From the NCBI GenBank assembly GCA_030428945.1, contig JAUIEC010000003.1:62001-126000 (forward strand): a DNA stretch of 64,000 bases, in the 5' to 3' direction. The stretch is from Phycisphaerae bacterium (GTDB taxonomy: Bacteria; Planctomycetota; Phycisphaerae; UBA1845; Fen-1342). Below are positions 1 through 8,283 of this stretch, piece after piece. The notes below the pieces were generated by a model. The model was given only the letters and a program-made list of their open reading frames with translations, ran no database searches and was not told the origin of the DNA. The translations under genes and the position numbers were made by a program. The first letter of the stretch is position 1; each line of letters opens with the position of its first letter.

Positions 1-21
1 GTGTTGCGCGGATCCCTTCCC

Positions 22-2103
22 TCAGCCCCCCAGGGCCGTCAGCCGCTCGACAATCGTCGCCCGCGTCGGATCCCCTTCCGGGAACTCGGCCGCGATCGCC
101 GACAGCAGCGCCCGGGCCTCGTCCAGCCGGCCGAACAGCACGTGCCCCTCGGCCAGGTTGTAGCGGACCCGCCAGTCGCCCGGATTCAGTTCGAACGCCC
201 GCGCTGCGTGCCGCCACGCCAGTTCGCGGTCGCGGTGCGCCACCAGGGCCGACACGTTCAGGTGCGCCTGCCAGTCGCCGTCATTCAGTCCCACCACCCG
301 CTGATACATCCGCAGGGCGTCCTCGTTCTGACCGCTTCGCGCATACGCATCACCCAGCGTTCGCAGCAGGCCCGGATCATCCGGCCGCAACGACGCCGCG
401 CGCTCCAGCAGTCCGCGGGCCCGCGGCGCCTGTCCGATCTCGACCAGCCTGGCGCCGAGCGCGTGCAGGGCCCCCGGATCGTCCGGACGCGCCGCGACGC
501 CCGCCTCCAGTTCCCCGAGCGGGACCGCCCCCGGGGAAGCAGCCAGTCCGCCGAGCAGGCGCTGCGCCGCGCGGTTCGTCGGATCGAGCTGGATCGCCTG
601 CTGCAGGAACTGCCGGGCCGTCTCCCGTTCGCCACGCAGCAGGGCGGCCTGCCCGCGCAGCCCGAGCAGTTTCGCCGTCCGCGCCGTCCGCCGCAGCCCG
701 CGCTCCAGGGCCGCATCCGCCCGCGCGACCAGCGCGGCCCGCTCGTCCGCGCCGGCCCGCTCCGCCAGCCGCAGCAGCGTGTCCGCAAGACCGATCTGCA
801 GTTGCACGTTGTCCGGATTGGCCGGCGCGTCGTGTCCGAACAGCGCCAGGTTGTCATGCCACACCGGGTTGCGCGTCACGGTCCGCGCCGTCAGCGTCAC
901 CAGGAGCGCCACCGCGACACCCGGCAGCAGGCGCCCCGGCACGCGCCGCGTCAGCCAGCGGGCCACCACCAGGCACACCAGCGCCGACGGCCAGTACGCC
1001 AGGCGCTCCGCCAGCGCGACGCCGATCAGCATCACGCTGTTCGAAACCAGCACGTAACTCGCCAGCAGCAGTCCGGCCAGCAGGCCCGCCCGCCGCCAGC
1101 GTGCATCGCACGAACCCCGCAGCAGCGCCCAGCCCAGCGCCGCCGCGGTGACCAGGCCGAGCAGCGTCATCGGCCCCGGACCGGCCGCCGGGTCGAGCGT
1201 CGCCAGCCCGTAGTCCGCCTGCAGGTGCAGCGGAAGCAGCGTCAGCCGCGCGTAGTGCCCGAGGATCGTCAGCGGCCCCAGCAGACGGGTCACGAGCGAC
1301 ACATCCGGACCGGCCAGCGGATTGAAGAGCGGGTCGATCGCCCCCGCCCGAACGAGGTGCCCGTCCAGCGCGTGGTACCGCAGCGGAAAGTAGATCACCA
1401 GCGGAAGCAGCAGGCACCCGCAGCGCGCGGCCCAGCCGGTAGCCGCCACCCGCCCGCGTTGATCGTCACGCGCCAGCGCCGCGAGCAGGAACAGCAGCGG
1501 GAAACAGATCGCCGTCTCCTTGGCCAGCAATCCCAGCAGGCCGCACAGGCTGGCCGCCAGCCAGTGCCGCAGCGTCAGCGGTGCCCGACCCAGCAGCACG
1601 ATCATCCCCCCGGCCAGGAAGATCGTCGCCAGGATCTCGGCCCGCCCGACCAGTCCGGCCACCGCTTCCACGTGCACGGGATGAACGGCGAACAGCAGCC
1701 CGCCCAGCAGCGCCGCCGACGGATCACGCAGCAGCCGCCAGCCGAGCAGCCAGACCAGCGCCGCGGCCAGCGCGTGCAGCAGGACATTCGTCGCGTGCAG
1801 CGCGGTCGTGCTGAGTCCGGCGACGGCATGGTTGAGGGCGAAGCTGAAGAGCGTCAGCGGGCGATAGAGACGGTCGCGGGTCGGCGAGACGAACGCGGAC
1901 GAGTCAGGCGCTGCGCCCCACCAGTCCGTCAGCCAGATGCCGGCCGGGTCGAGCGACCGGACCCGCGGGTTCTCGGCCACGATCGGCACGTCGTCGTAGG
2001 CGAACTGGTGACCGAGCGTGTTGGCGAAGGACAGGGCCGCGCACGCGACGACCAGTCCGACGTGCCAGCCCGCTGGCCGGGCGTCAGCCGCCGAGCCCGT
2101 CAT
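22..2103 (-). CDS. TMTC-like GT-C membrane glycosyltransferase with C-terminal TPRs
   Basis: The 693-aa product has an N-terminal half of many hydrophobic segments and a C-terminal half (about residues 430-690) of TPR helices. The membrane half carries the features of TMTC/protein O-mannosyltransferase-like proteins: an acidic pair (D37-D38 in YDD) in the first periplasmic loop, an RPLT segment near 80, HPVHVEAVAG followed by GRAE near 140-157, and KETAI near 195. Such proteins are thought to move sugar from a polyprenol-phosphate donor onto exported proteins; the substrate here is unknown. Its start overlaps the end of the TolC-family gene by 20 nt, so the two are probably co-transcribed and translationally coupled. 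The fold and family are well supported; the transfer reaction is inferred. Confidence 0.8.
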   Translation of the reverse strand: MTGSAADARPAGWHVGLVVACAALSFANTLGHQFAYDDVPIVAENPRVRSLDPAGIWLTDWWGAAPDSSAFVSPTRDRLYRPLTLFSFALNHAVAGLSTTALHATNVLLHALAAALVWLLGWRLLRDPSAALLGGLLFAVHPVHVEAVAGLVGRAEILATIFLAGGMIVLLGRAPLTLRHWLAASLCGLLGLLAKETAICFPLLFLLAALARDDQRGRVAATGWAARCGCLLLPLVIYFPLRYHALDGHLVRAGAIDPLFNPLAGPDVSLVTRLLGPLTILGHYARLTLLPLHLQADYGLATLDPAAGPGPMTLLGLVTAAALGWALLRGSCDARWRRAGLLAGLLLASYVLVSNSVMLIGVALAERLAYWPSALVCLVVARWLTRRVPGRLLPGVAVALLVTLTARTVTRNPVWHDNLALFGHDAPANPDNVQLQIGLADTLLRLAERAGADERAALVARADAALERGLRRTARTAKLLGLRGQAALLRGERETARQFLQQAIQLDPTNRAAQRLLGGLAASPGAVPLGELEAGVAARPDDPGALHALGARLVEIGQAPRARGLLERAASLRPDDPGLLRTLGDAYARSGQNEDALRMYQRVVGLNDGDWQAHLNVSALVAHRDRELAWRHAARAFELNPGDWRVRYNLAEGHVLFGRLDEARALLSAIAAEFPEGDPTRATIVERLTALGG

Positions 2104-3952
2104 CGAGGACCACGTTGTTGTATTCCAGCAGCGTGCCCTTGGCGTTTTCGAGTTGCACCAGGCCGATGTTGTAGTCGATCAGCACCTGCAGCAACTGCCG
2201 GCGGGCGTTGGCAAGCTGTTCGATGTTGGCCAGTTCGGTCTCGAGGAAGCTGGGGTTGATCCGCTGGGTCCGGGCCTGCAGCGCCCGCAGGTTCCGCGAG
2301 GCCGCCCGGACGGCGACCAGCGACGGCGGAAGCTGGCGGTAGCGGAACATGATCCGGCGGATCTCGTTGTTGACCTCGACCACGACCGAGTCCATCGTCT
2401 GCTGGAGCGCCAGCACCGTCTGGCGTTCCTGGCGGCGGGCCCGCTGGTAGGCCGCCCGCGGGCCGCGGTTTCCGATCGGCATCGAGAACGCGATCCCGAC
2501 CGTGTACGAGCGGAAACGGTGCCTGGTCATGTCGTCGAAACCCTGGTCGAAGTTCGTGCCCAGGCCCGCGACGTCGTAGTTGAACGTCAGGTCGAGTTGC
2601 GGCAGCGTGCTGTTCTTCGCCACCCCGGTCTGAATCCGGGCCGATTCGATCCGCTCGCGGGCCTCGGCGATCTCGGCCCGGTGATCGAGCGCCGCCCGGA
2701 CCTCGCCGAAGTGGTCGATCGCGACGGCCGCCGCGAAGGGCGTCTCGACCGGGATCAGTTCGACATTGTCCGAGTGCAGCAGTTCCGGGTCGTTCAGCAC
2801 GTTCTTGAGGGCTTCCTCGGCATCCTGCACCAGCCGCAGCGTCTCGATGAACTCGACTTCCCGCGTCCGCCAGCGCGACTCCGAGTTGGCCACTTCGACC
2901 GGCGTCGCGTCGTGGTCCAGCCGCTGCTTCATGCTGTTGTAGGTCTCGAAGGTCTGCGCGACCGAACCGGCCACGATCGCCGTCGTCCGGCGGGCCTGCA
3001 CCAGGCTCCAGTAAGCCTGCTCGACCGCCAGCAGCGTCTCGCGCACCCGCCGCTCAAACGCCCGCCGGCTGATCCGCAGGTCCGTCTGCCGCAGGTGAAT
3101 CTGGGCCCGGTTCACGTCCAGCCCGAAACCGCGCAGCAGCGGCTGCGACAGCGTCGCCCGGAAGTTGGCCGTGTACGACGGGTTCAGCGTGGCGAACGCC
3201 AGGTCGGTCTCCGAACGGATCTGGCCGAAGCTGACCTCGGCCTGCATGCCGCTCGGCAGCAACTGCCGGATACCGGTCCGGTAGTTGCGCGTGTCGGACT
3301 GGTTCGCGGCCAGTTCCACCGCCGTCGGCTGATCGTTGTTGGTCCAGCTACCTTCCAGGAAGAAGCTCGCGTCGAAGGCCGCCTCGGCCTCGACCAGTTG
3401 GGCCGCGCTGATCGCCGGGTTCTCGGCTTCGATGCGGATCCCGTAGTTGTTCTGCAGCGCGATCTGCAGGCATTCCTCGAGCGTCAGCGAACGCTGCACG
3501 TCCCGATCCAGGTGCGTCAGGTACTCGAGCGCCTTCTTGATGACCCGCTCGTACTGCGTGACGATCCGATCCTCGCGGGCCGTCTGCTTCAGCGCTGCCA
3601 GCCGGCTGGCGAAGTTCTGGGCGGCATAGGACGGGTCGGGGATCTGTTCCAGGATTTCGTTCGGACTCGGCGGGACCAGCACGTCCGGCTCGGTCAGCAG
3701 CGCCTCGCGGGCCGTGTTGGAACCGCCGCCGACCGGGCGAATCGTCGGCGCGGTGCGGGTCTGGCGGGTCACGGTCGCGGCGTTGCCGGTGTCGGCGGAG
3801 GAGGTCCCGGTCAGGTCGCGCTGCATGCGCTCACGATACGCTTCGACCGTCTGGCCCGAGGCCGCCGTCGGCGCGGGGCCGCTGGTCGCGGCGTGCAGGA
3901 CGAACAGACCCGTCAACAGGATCACGACTCGCCCGGCTGTCAGCTTCTTCAT
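2084..3952 (-). CDS. TolC-family outer membrane efflux protein
   Basis: The 622-aa protein starts with a lysine-containing signal peptide (MKKLTAGRVV then a hydrophobic stretch to about residue 25). It continues with the long alternating helices of the outer membrane efflux protein (OEP) family, including the LTLEECLQIALQNN segment near 155 that opens OEP repeats. Proteins of this family form trimeric channel-tunnels across the outer membrane for type I secretion or RND efflux. No membrane-fusion protein or pump lies beside it. It is followed by the TMTC-like gene with a 20-nt overlap. The family is clear; the exported substrate cannot be told. A signal peptide and an outer-membrane channel indicate a Gram-negative-type envelope. 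Confidence 0.88.
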   Translation of the reverse strand: MKKLTAGRVVILLTGLFVLHAATSGPAPTAASGQTVEAYRERMQRDLTGTSSADTGNAATVTRQTRTAPTIRPVGGGSNTAREALLTEPDVLVPPSPNEILEQIPDPSYAAQNFASRLAALKQTAREDRIVTQYERVIKKALEYLTHLDRDVQRSLTLEECLQIALQNNYGIRIEAENPAISAAQLVEAEAAFDASFFLEGSWTNNDQPTAVELAANQSDTRNYRTGIRQLLPSGMQAEVSFGQIRSETDLAFATLNPSYTANFRATLSQPLLRGFGLDVNRAQIHLRQTDLRISRRAFERRVRETLLAVEQAYWSLVQARRTTAIVAGSVAQTFETYNSMKQRLDHDATPVEVANSESRWRTREVEFIETLRLVQDAEEALKNVLNDPELLHSDNVELIPVETPFAAAVAIDHFGEVRAALDHRAEIAEARERIESARIQTGVAKNSTLPQLDLTFNYDVAGLGTNFDQGFDDMTRHRFRSYTVGIAFSMPIGNRGPRAAYQRARRQERQTVLALQQTMDSVVVEVNNEIRRIMFRYRQLPPSLVAVRAASRNLRALQARTQRINPSFLETELANIEQLANARRQLLQVLIDYNIGLVQLENAKGTLLEYNNVVLDDGLGG

Positions 3953-4287
3953 CGTCCACTCCGCGCCCGATTGAACCTGCGGGGGCGATCCTAAGAAGGC
4001 CCCAGATACGTGTCAATTCCGGGCCCCGCCCGCCCGCCGGCACGCGCGTCGCGCGTCGCCGGAACGGACCATGGAAACTCCGGACGGGGATGGGCCGCGG
4101 GTCCGCCGGGCCGCCACGGCTCGTGCCGCCGATGCGCGACGGCGGCCGCGTGGCCCGGTCGATCAGCCTGGATGAGCGCAGAAAAATGGGCCGGAGGTCA
4201 GGACGTGCGGGGGGGGACACGTTCGCCGACTCATTCCGGCCCGAGGATTCGTTCCCTCGTGAGCACAGGTCCGCAGCACGAGAGCAA
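3953..4287. other. intergenic spacer with no recognised feature
   Basis: This is the region between the TolC-family start and the tRNA-Gln 3' end. It must hold the promoter for the efflux/TMTC pair. I see no convincing -35/-10 pair, no hairpin with a T-run and no supported reading frame; the open frames here look like random GC-rich frames. Confidence 0.5.
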
Positions 4288-4358
4288 CTGGGGATCCGGG
4301 ATTTGAACCCAGACTAACTGATCCAGAGTCAGTCGTGCTACCGTTACACTAATCCCCA
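4288..4358 (-). tRNA. tRNA-Gln (anticodon CTG)
   Basis: The reverse complement folds as a 71-nt cloverleaf. The acceptor TGGGGAT pairs fully with ATCCCCA, and the discriminator base is G. The anticodon stem ACTGA/TCAGT encloses the loop CTCTGGA, giving anticodon CTG, which reads CAG (Gln). The T arm CTGGG-TTCAAAT-CCCGG is canonical. A U1-A72 acceptor pair and G73 are typical glutamine identity features. The 3' CCA is not encoded. It stands alone between the efflux genes and the ABC permeases. Confidence 0.95.
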
Positions 4359-4427
4359 CAAGGTCCGAGGGAAAGTGTAAACGCGTTACATCGCGGGGGC
4401 AATCACCAGTTCAAAACTTCCCGGCCC

Positions 4428-5312
4428 TCATCGCTGCCGCCCGTGCAACGCGTCCCGCACCCCGTCCCCGATGAAGTTCAGACTCAGCAGCGTGACCGAC
4501 AGCAGCACCCCCGGAAACACCAGCAGCCACCAGTCGAACCCGTGCGGACTCAGCACCCGCACCCCGTCCGCCGCCAGCGATCCCCAGGTCGCCTGCGGGG
4601 CCTGCACCCCGACCCCCAGGAAACTCAGGAACGACTCCTGCAGAATCGCCTGCGGAACCGTCAGCGTCGCGAAGACAATCACAGGTCCTATAATACTGGG
4701 CAACAGGTGCCGCCAGAAGATACCGAGCGTCCCCACCCCCAGCGCCCGGGCCGCCTCGACGAATGCCTGCTCGCGCAGGGACAGCACCTGCCCGCGTACC
4801 ACCCGGGCCACCGACAGCCAACTGACACCCCCGATCGCCAGCGCCAGGACGATCAGACGGGCCGCCTCCTTCCCCAGACCCGGGAGGGCTTCCAGCCGCG
4901 GCGCCAGCCCGACCGTCAGCAGCATCACCAGCAGCAGCGACGGCAGCGCATACAACAGGTCCACCAGCCGCATCAGCGCCCCGTCCAGCCGCCCCCCGTA
5001 ATACCCCGCCACCAGCCCGTACACCGTCCCCAGTACGATCGCGATCGCCGCGGACAGAATCCCGAGCGTCAGCGACAACGCCCCGCCGTACAGGCTGCGG
5101 GCCAGCATGCTCCGACCCAGTTCGTCCGTCCCCAGCGGCTCCGCCCAGGTCGGCCCCTGCCGGGCGGCCGACAGGTCCGCCGTCCGCATCGCCGTTCGCG
5201 ACCAGCCGAGCGACAGCAGGCAGGCGGCCGTCATCGTCACCAGCACGACCAGGCTGACCATCGCGGTCGGCTGGCGTCGGAAGCGCTGCCAGGGAGTGCT
5301 GCGAACGATCAT
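4428..5312 (-). CDS. ABC transporter permease, DppC/OppC type
   Basis: The 294-aa membrane protein begins MIVRSTPWQRF. The start is set by an ATGA overlap with the stop of the upstream permease; the frame is open further upstream, but that part only shadows the other gene. It has the N-terminal OppC-like segment, a GTDELGRSMLARSLYGG motif typical of DppC/OppC, and the inner-membrane permease EAA loop (EAARALGVG followed by a WRHLLPS segment) that docks on the ATPase. With the preceding gene it makes a heterodimeric pore for oligopeptides, nickel or similar solutes. No ATPase or binding-protein gene lies beside it, so the substrate is unknown. Confidence 0.9.
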   Translation of the reverse strand: MIVRSTPWQRFRRQPTAMVSLVVLVTMTAACLLSLGWSRTAMRTADLSAARQGPTWAEPLGTDELGRSMLARSLYGGALSLTLGILSAAIAIVLGTVYGLVAGYYGGRLDGALMRLVDLLYALPSLLLVMLLTVGLAPRLEALPGLGKEAARLIVLALAIGGVSWLSVARVVRGQVLSLREQAFVEAARALGVGTLGIFWRHLLPSIIGPVIVFATLTVPQAILQESFLSFLGVGVQAPQATWGSLAADGVRVLSPHGFDWWLLVFPGVLLSVTLLSLNFIGDGVRDALHGRQR

Positions 5313-6244
5313 CCGGAAGCCGCTCCCACCCGGATCCGCGGATCCAGCACCGCGTACAGCAGATCGACGATCAGGTTGAAACCGATCAGGAAGACGCTGT
5401 AGATCAGCACCGTCGCCAGGATCAGCGTCTGGTCGCGATTGTTGATCGACTCCACCACGTGCGTGCCCATCCCCGGAATCGCGAAGATCCGCTCCACCAC
5501 GAACGAACCGGTGAAGATCGCCGCCGCGGCCGGTCCGAGGTAGCTCAGCACCGGCAGCAGCGCATTCTTCAGGGCGTGCTCCATCAGCACGGCCTGCTCG
5601 GACAGTCCCTTGGCCCGCGCCGTCCGGGCGTAGTCCTCCTGCATCGCATCCAGCAGACCCGCCCGCGTCAGGCGGGCGATGTAGGCCGCGTACGGCAGCG
5701 CCAGCGTCAGCGCCGGCAGGAAGATCTGGCTGACCTGCCCCCAGCCGCCGACCGGAACCACCCGCAGCCACAGACCGGCCACGATCAGCAGCGCGGCACC
5801 GGTGACAAAAGTCGGTAACGAAATCCCGATCAGCGTCAGCCCCAGGCTGCAGCGATCCACCCAGCCGTGTGGAAAACGGGCCGCGATCAGACCGGCCGCA
5901 ATCCCCAGCAGCACCGCGAACGTCAGCGCGAACGTCCCGAGCTGCAGTGAAACGGGCAGCGCGTCGCCCATGATCTCGCGCACCGTCCAGTCGGGATACT
6001 GGTGGGCCGGCAGGTCACCGGTCACCAGCAGCCGATACGGCCACGTCCAGAAATAACGCTGCCAGAACGACTGGTCGTAGTTGTAGGCCTTCAGCTTCTC
6101 GGCCAGGACTTCCGGCGGCAGTTCCTTCTCACCGGCCGCGAAGACTTCGCCGGGCGCCTGCGAGATCAGGACGACCGTGAAGAAATAGATCACAAAGACG
6201 AAGATCGGCAGTGCCAGCAGGCGGTTTCGCGCGTATATAAGCAT
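5309..6244 (-). CDS. ABC transporter permease, DppB/OppB type
   Basis: The 311-aa permease has the DppB/OppB layout: a first transmembrane helix at the N-terminus (ALPIFVFVIYFFTVVLI), a large periplasmic loop to about residue 90, then further helices with the permease EAA-type loop (ARTARAKGLS) and the C-terminal LDPRIR motif typical of the family. It overlaps the DppC-type gene by ATGA, so the two subunits are translationally coupled. It is divergent from the STAS gene, with only 43 bp between the two starts. The partner ATPases and the periplasmic binding protein are not in this window. Confidence 0.9.
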   Translation of the reverse strand: MLIYARNRLLALPIFVFVIYFFTVVLISQAPGEVFAAGEKELPPEVLAEKLKAYNYDQSFWQRYFWTWPYRLLVTGDLPAHQYPDWTVREIMGDALPVSLQLGTFALTFAVLLGIAAGLIAARFPHGWVDRCSLGLTLIGISLPTFVTGAALLIVAGLWLRVVPVGGWGQVSQIFLPALTLALPYAAYIARLTRAGLLDAMQEDYARTARAKGLSEQAVLMEHALKNALLPVLSYLGPAAAAIFTGSFVVERIFAIPGMGTHVVESINNRDQTLILATVLIYSVFLIGFNLIVDLLYAVLDPRIRVGAASG

Positions 6245-6287
6245 GAAGGCGACTTAGGTCTCAGATTCCGGAGGAGGACAGGAGTTC

Positions 6288-6671
6288 ATGTCGAAGGCGC
6301 CTGCCTATCTGCAGTTGGCGCAGGCCGGTGCCTGCGCCGTGGCCACGGTGCAGCTCGAAGAACTCCTCTACTCGATGGATGTCGAAGCGATTCATCGGCA
6401 ACTGGAAGATTACCTCTCCGCGACGCCCGGGACCACGCTGATTCTCGACCTTCAGCATGTCCGGGCTGTTTCCAGCGAACTGATCGGCGCCGTCCTGATG
6501 CTTCAGCGCCAGGCCCGCGAAGGCCGCGGCGCGCTTCGACTCTGCGGCCTCGACGAACGCGTCCTGCACATCTTCCAGCTTTCGCGCGTCGATACCACTC
6601 TCGACCTCTATCCCGATGTCGACACCGCTCTGGCCGTCACCCCCGACAACGCCAGGGATACCACCGAGTAG
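6288..6671 (+). CDS. STAS-domain protein (anti-anti-sigma factor-like)
   Basis: The 127-aa single-domain protein matches the SpoIIAA/RsbV-like STAS fold: beta strands around VATVQLEE, a LILDLQHVRAVSSELIGAVL segment where the family carries its phosphorylatable serine, and a later GALRLCGLD strand. Such proteins bind and are phosphorylated by GHKL kinases in partner-switching circuits controlling sigma factors or phosphatases. A GGAGGACAGGAG ribosome-binding region lies just upstream of the ATG. No kinase or phosphatase is next to it, so its partner is unknown. It is convergent with the ferredoxin gene. Confidence 0.8.
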   Translation: MSKAPAYLQLAQAGACAVATVQLEELLYSMDVEAIHRQLEDYLSATPGTTLILDLQHVRAVSSELIGAVLMLQRQAREGRGALRLCGLDERVLHIFQLSRVDTTLDLYPDVDTALAVTPDNARDTTE

Positions 6672-6710
6672 GCGGGCGGCCGCACCCCCGATCTCGCGAC
6701 CCGGTGCACA

Positions 6711-6774
6711 ACTTGTTACTTGGTCACGTGCTTACTTGCTTACTCAGGGGCTTTTGCGTTCTGACGCAAAAGCC
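6711..6774. repeat. AAGTAAGC-family 8-bp array (reverse orientation) plus 11-bp stem hairpin
   Basis: Positions 6711-6746 are successive octamers (CTTGGTCA, CGTGCTTA, CTTGCTTA), the reverse complement of the AAGTAAGC family found at 25.05 and 57.55 kb. It abuts a perfect hairpin, GGCTTTTGCGT (6749-6759) with ACGCAAAAGCC (6764-6774). Both overlap the 3' end of the minus-strand ferredoxin gene; its TAA stop (6740-6742) is inside the octamer array. It lies between two convergent genes. Confidence 0.75.
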
Positions 6775-7126
6775 TCTTATGGGCACAGCGGGCCGTGTTC
6801 ACGCAGCCCTCGGGCAGTTGCAGCCTGGCAACCGGGCGACCGCCGACGAGATGCTCGCGGACGATCTCCGGCACGTCCTCGGGCGTCAGGAAGCCATACC
6901 AGGTGCCCTCCGGATAGACCACCGCGCAGACCCCGTGCTCGCACTGATCCAGGCAGCCGGCCCCGTTCGGACGAATCACCCGCGACAGCCCGCGCTCCTT
7001 CAGCGCGGCCTTGAACGCGGCCCGCACCGCCGCCGCCTGCTTGCTGCTGCAGCAGCCACGCGGATGTTCCGCGGCCCGCTCGTTGGTGCAGATGAACACG
7101 TGACGCTCGAATCCCGGCATGGCCAC
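6740..7126 (-). CDS. thioredoxin-like [2Fe-2S] ferredoxin
   Basis: The 128-aa protein matches the (2Fe-2S) ferredoxins with a thioredoxin fold (Aquifex Fd/NuoE-like). It has a HVFICTN strand with C13, a C25-C26 pair after HPRG, and C58/C62 in the GAGCLDQCEHG loop, which match the four cluster ligands of the family, followed by a VVYPEGTWYG strand. It is likely a soluble electron carrier; no reductase partner is adjacent. Two ATGs (7126 and 7120) are possible starts. The last codons run through a perfect hairpin and the stop codon sits inside an octamer repeat, so the C-terminal tail may have been reshaped by repeat insertion. Confidence 0.85.
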   Translation of the reverse strand: MAMPGFERHVFICTNERAAEHPRGCCSSKQAAAVRAAFKAALKERGLSRVIRPNGAGCLDQCEHGVCAVVYPEGTWYGFLTPEDVPEIVREHLVGGRPVARLQLPEGCVNTARCAHKRLLRQNAKAPE

Positions 7127-7261
7127 CTCCCGGCCCGCGAAGCGGCTTCCGCCCGCGGGCCCACAATCTGCTCGCGGCCGCCCGGAAAGGGAAGCTGTTC
7201 GCCGGAAAAAAAACGCGACGCCCGGCGATCCGCATCCCGCGCCGCCGCCGCCCGCCCGGTT

Positions 7262-8131
7262 CTACAGCGGATACCCCAGGGCCTCCGCGTGGTCGCGAAC
7301 CAGGTCCGCGACCTCCGATCGTTCACGCTCGGACAACTGCCGCCCGCGGCCGATCGCCGCCTGGTTGATTTCGCTGGGGCGCCTGGCCATCACGCCCGGG
7401 TCGCCCAGGCCCCCGAACGCGTTCCGCGGCGTGCTGAAGTCGAGCATTTCGGGCCGGTACAGCAGGCCCAGTTCCGCGCACAGTCGCGGGACGGACATCT
7501 CGGGTTGCAGCACCAGGTCTTCGTACCGGATCGGGGGCTGTTCGATCGTCTGGGCCCAGGAGAGGAAATCGCACCAGTTGCGGGCCGCCCAGCGGACGAT
7601 CGTCAGCCGATCGGGGAAGTAGGGCAGGTCCCGCCAGCGGATCTGCAGCACCCGGCCGATCCAGTTCGTGTTGAACCGCAGCAGCCGGATCGTCGAGGCG
7701 GCCGTGTCGTAGGGGTGTCGGATCAGCAGGGTGGTCCGGTCGGCCGCGGCGGCCCGCAGGTCGCGCAGCAGGCTGGAACTGTTCCAGGACACCGGCAGCG
7801 GGGCCCCGGTCCGCCAGGTCTCCTTGGCCACCAGGCGGGTAAAGCCGCTGGCGGCGGTCAGACGCTCGAGGAAGCGGTGGTAGGCCGAATGCCCGCCCCG
7901 AAAGGGTGGTGTCGTGCGGGCCAGCCCGATCTCGTGCTGCAGGCGGCGGTGGAACCGGTGCATCTTCCAGGTCGGCATGGCCTCGAGCGCCAGGTGCGGC
8001 TCGCTGAGCGAAAGCACGCCCGGCAGCCCGGCCAGGAGGTAGCCGACCAGGGTGGTGCCGCTGCGGGGCGGCCCGATCACGTACGAGGTCGTGACCGGAT
8101 TCGAGTCTTGGAAGTCGCTGCGCGGAACCAT
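7262..8131 (-). CDS. sulfotransferase-family protein
   Basis: The 289-aa protein has the PAPS 5'-phosphosulfate-binding loop GPPRSGTTL at residues 20-28, right after the first beta strand, as in bacterial sulfotransferases. Further on is an IRHPYDTAASTI segment like the 3'-phosphate-binding region and a C-terminal helix rich in charged residues. It would transfer sulfate from PAPS to a carbohydrate, lipid or protein acceptor that cannot be told from sequence. The ATG at 8131 puts the binding loop at the usual distance from the N-terminus; the open frame runs to 8296 but would overlap the divergent ketosynthase-like gene. It faces the lipid-type operon, which may provide the acceptor (inference). 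Confidence 0.8.
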   Translation of the reverse strand: MVPRSDFQDSNPVTTSYVIGPPRSGTTLVGYLLAGLPGVLSLSEPHLALEAMPTWKMHRFHRRLQHEIGLARTTPPFRGGHSAYHRFLERLTAASGFTRLVAKETWRTGAPLPVSWNSSSLLRDLRAAAADRTTLLIRHPYDTAASTIRLLRFNTNWIGRVLQIRWRDLPYFPDRLTIVRWAARNWCDFLSWAQTIEQPPIRYEDLVLQPEMSVPRLCAELGLLYRPEMLDFSTPRNAFGGLGDPGVMARRPSEINQAAIGRGRQLSERERSEVADLVRDHAEALGYPL

Positions 8132-8283
8132 CTTATCGAAACGGTAGGGCGAACCGATCCGGGCCGCAAACAGGCCGGCCCGCGTTGACACCCGTGCGAT
8201 GTTCAAGAATGATAATGGTTTGATTATCGAAATCGCCGCACCGCGCCTGTCGGGTCGTCGATGAACAGGGATGGTGAATCCGG

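Noticed and set aside
1-2259. Long plus-strand open frame covering the TMTC-like gene (also similar frames at 2018-3994, 6002-8188, 35452-38496 and 38668-40368)
   Set aside because: These are antisense or shifted frames of well-supported genes, rich in Arg/Gln/Pro/Gly with no domain, no ribosome-binding site and no neighbour logic. High GC produces such long shadow frames.
5313-5771. Upstream extension of the DppC-type permease frame
   Set aside because: The extension overlaps the DppB-type gene in another frame and is Ala/Gly-rich; the ATGA overlap at 5309-5312 gives the expected start and length.
7206-7213. Run of eight A (T on the minus strand) after the sulfotransferase gene as a terminator
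   Set aside because: The GC-rich sequence before it does not form a convincing continuous stem; I could not draw a terminator hairpin.
8185-8216. TTGACA...GATAAT promoter for the ketosynthase-like gene
   Set aside because: The spacing is 20 bp, too long for a standard promoter, and no better -10 lies at 16-18 bp.
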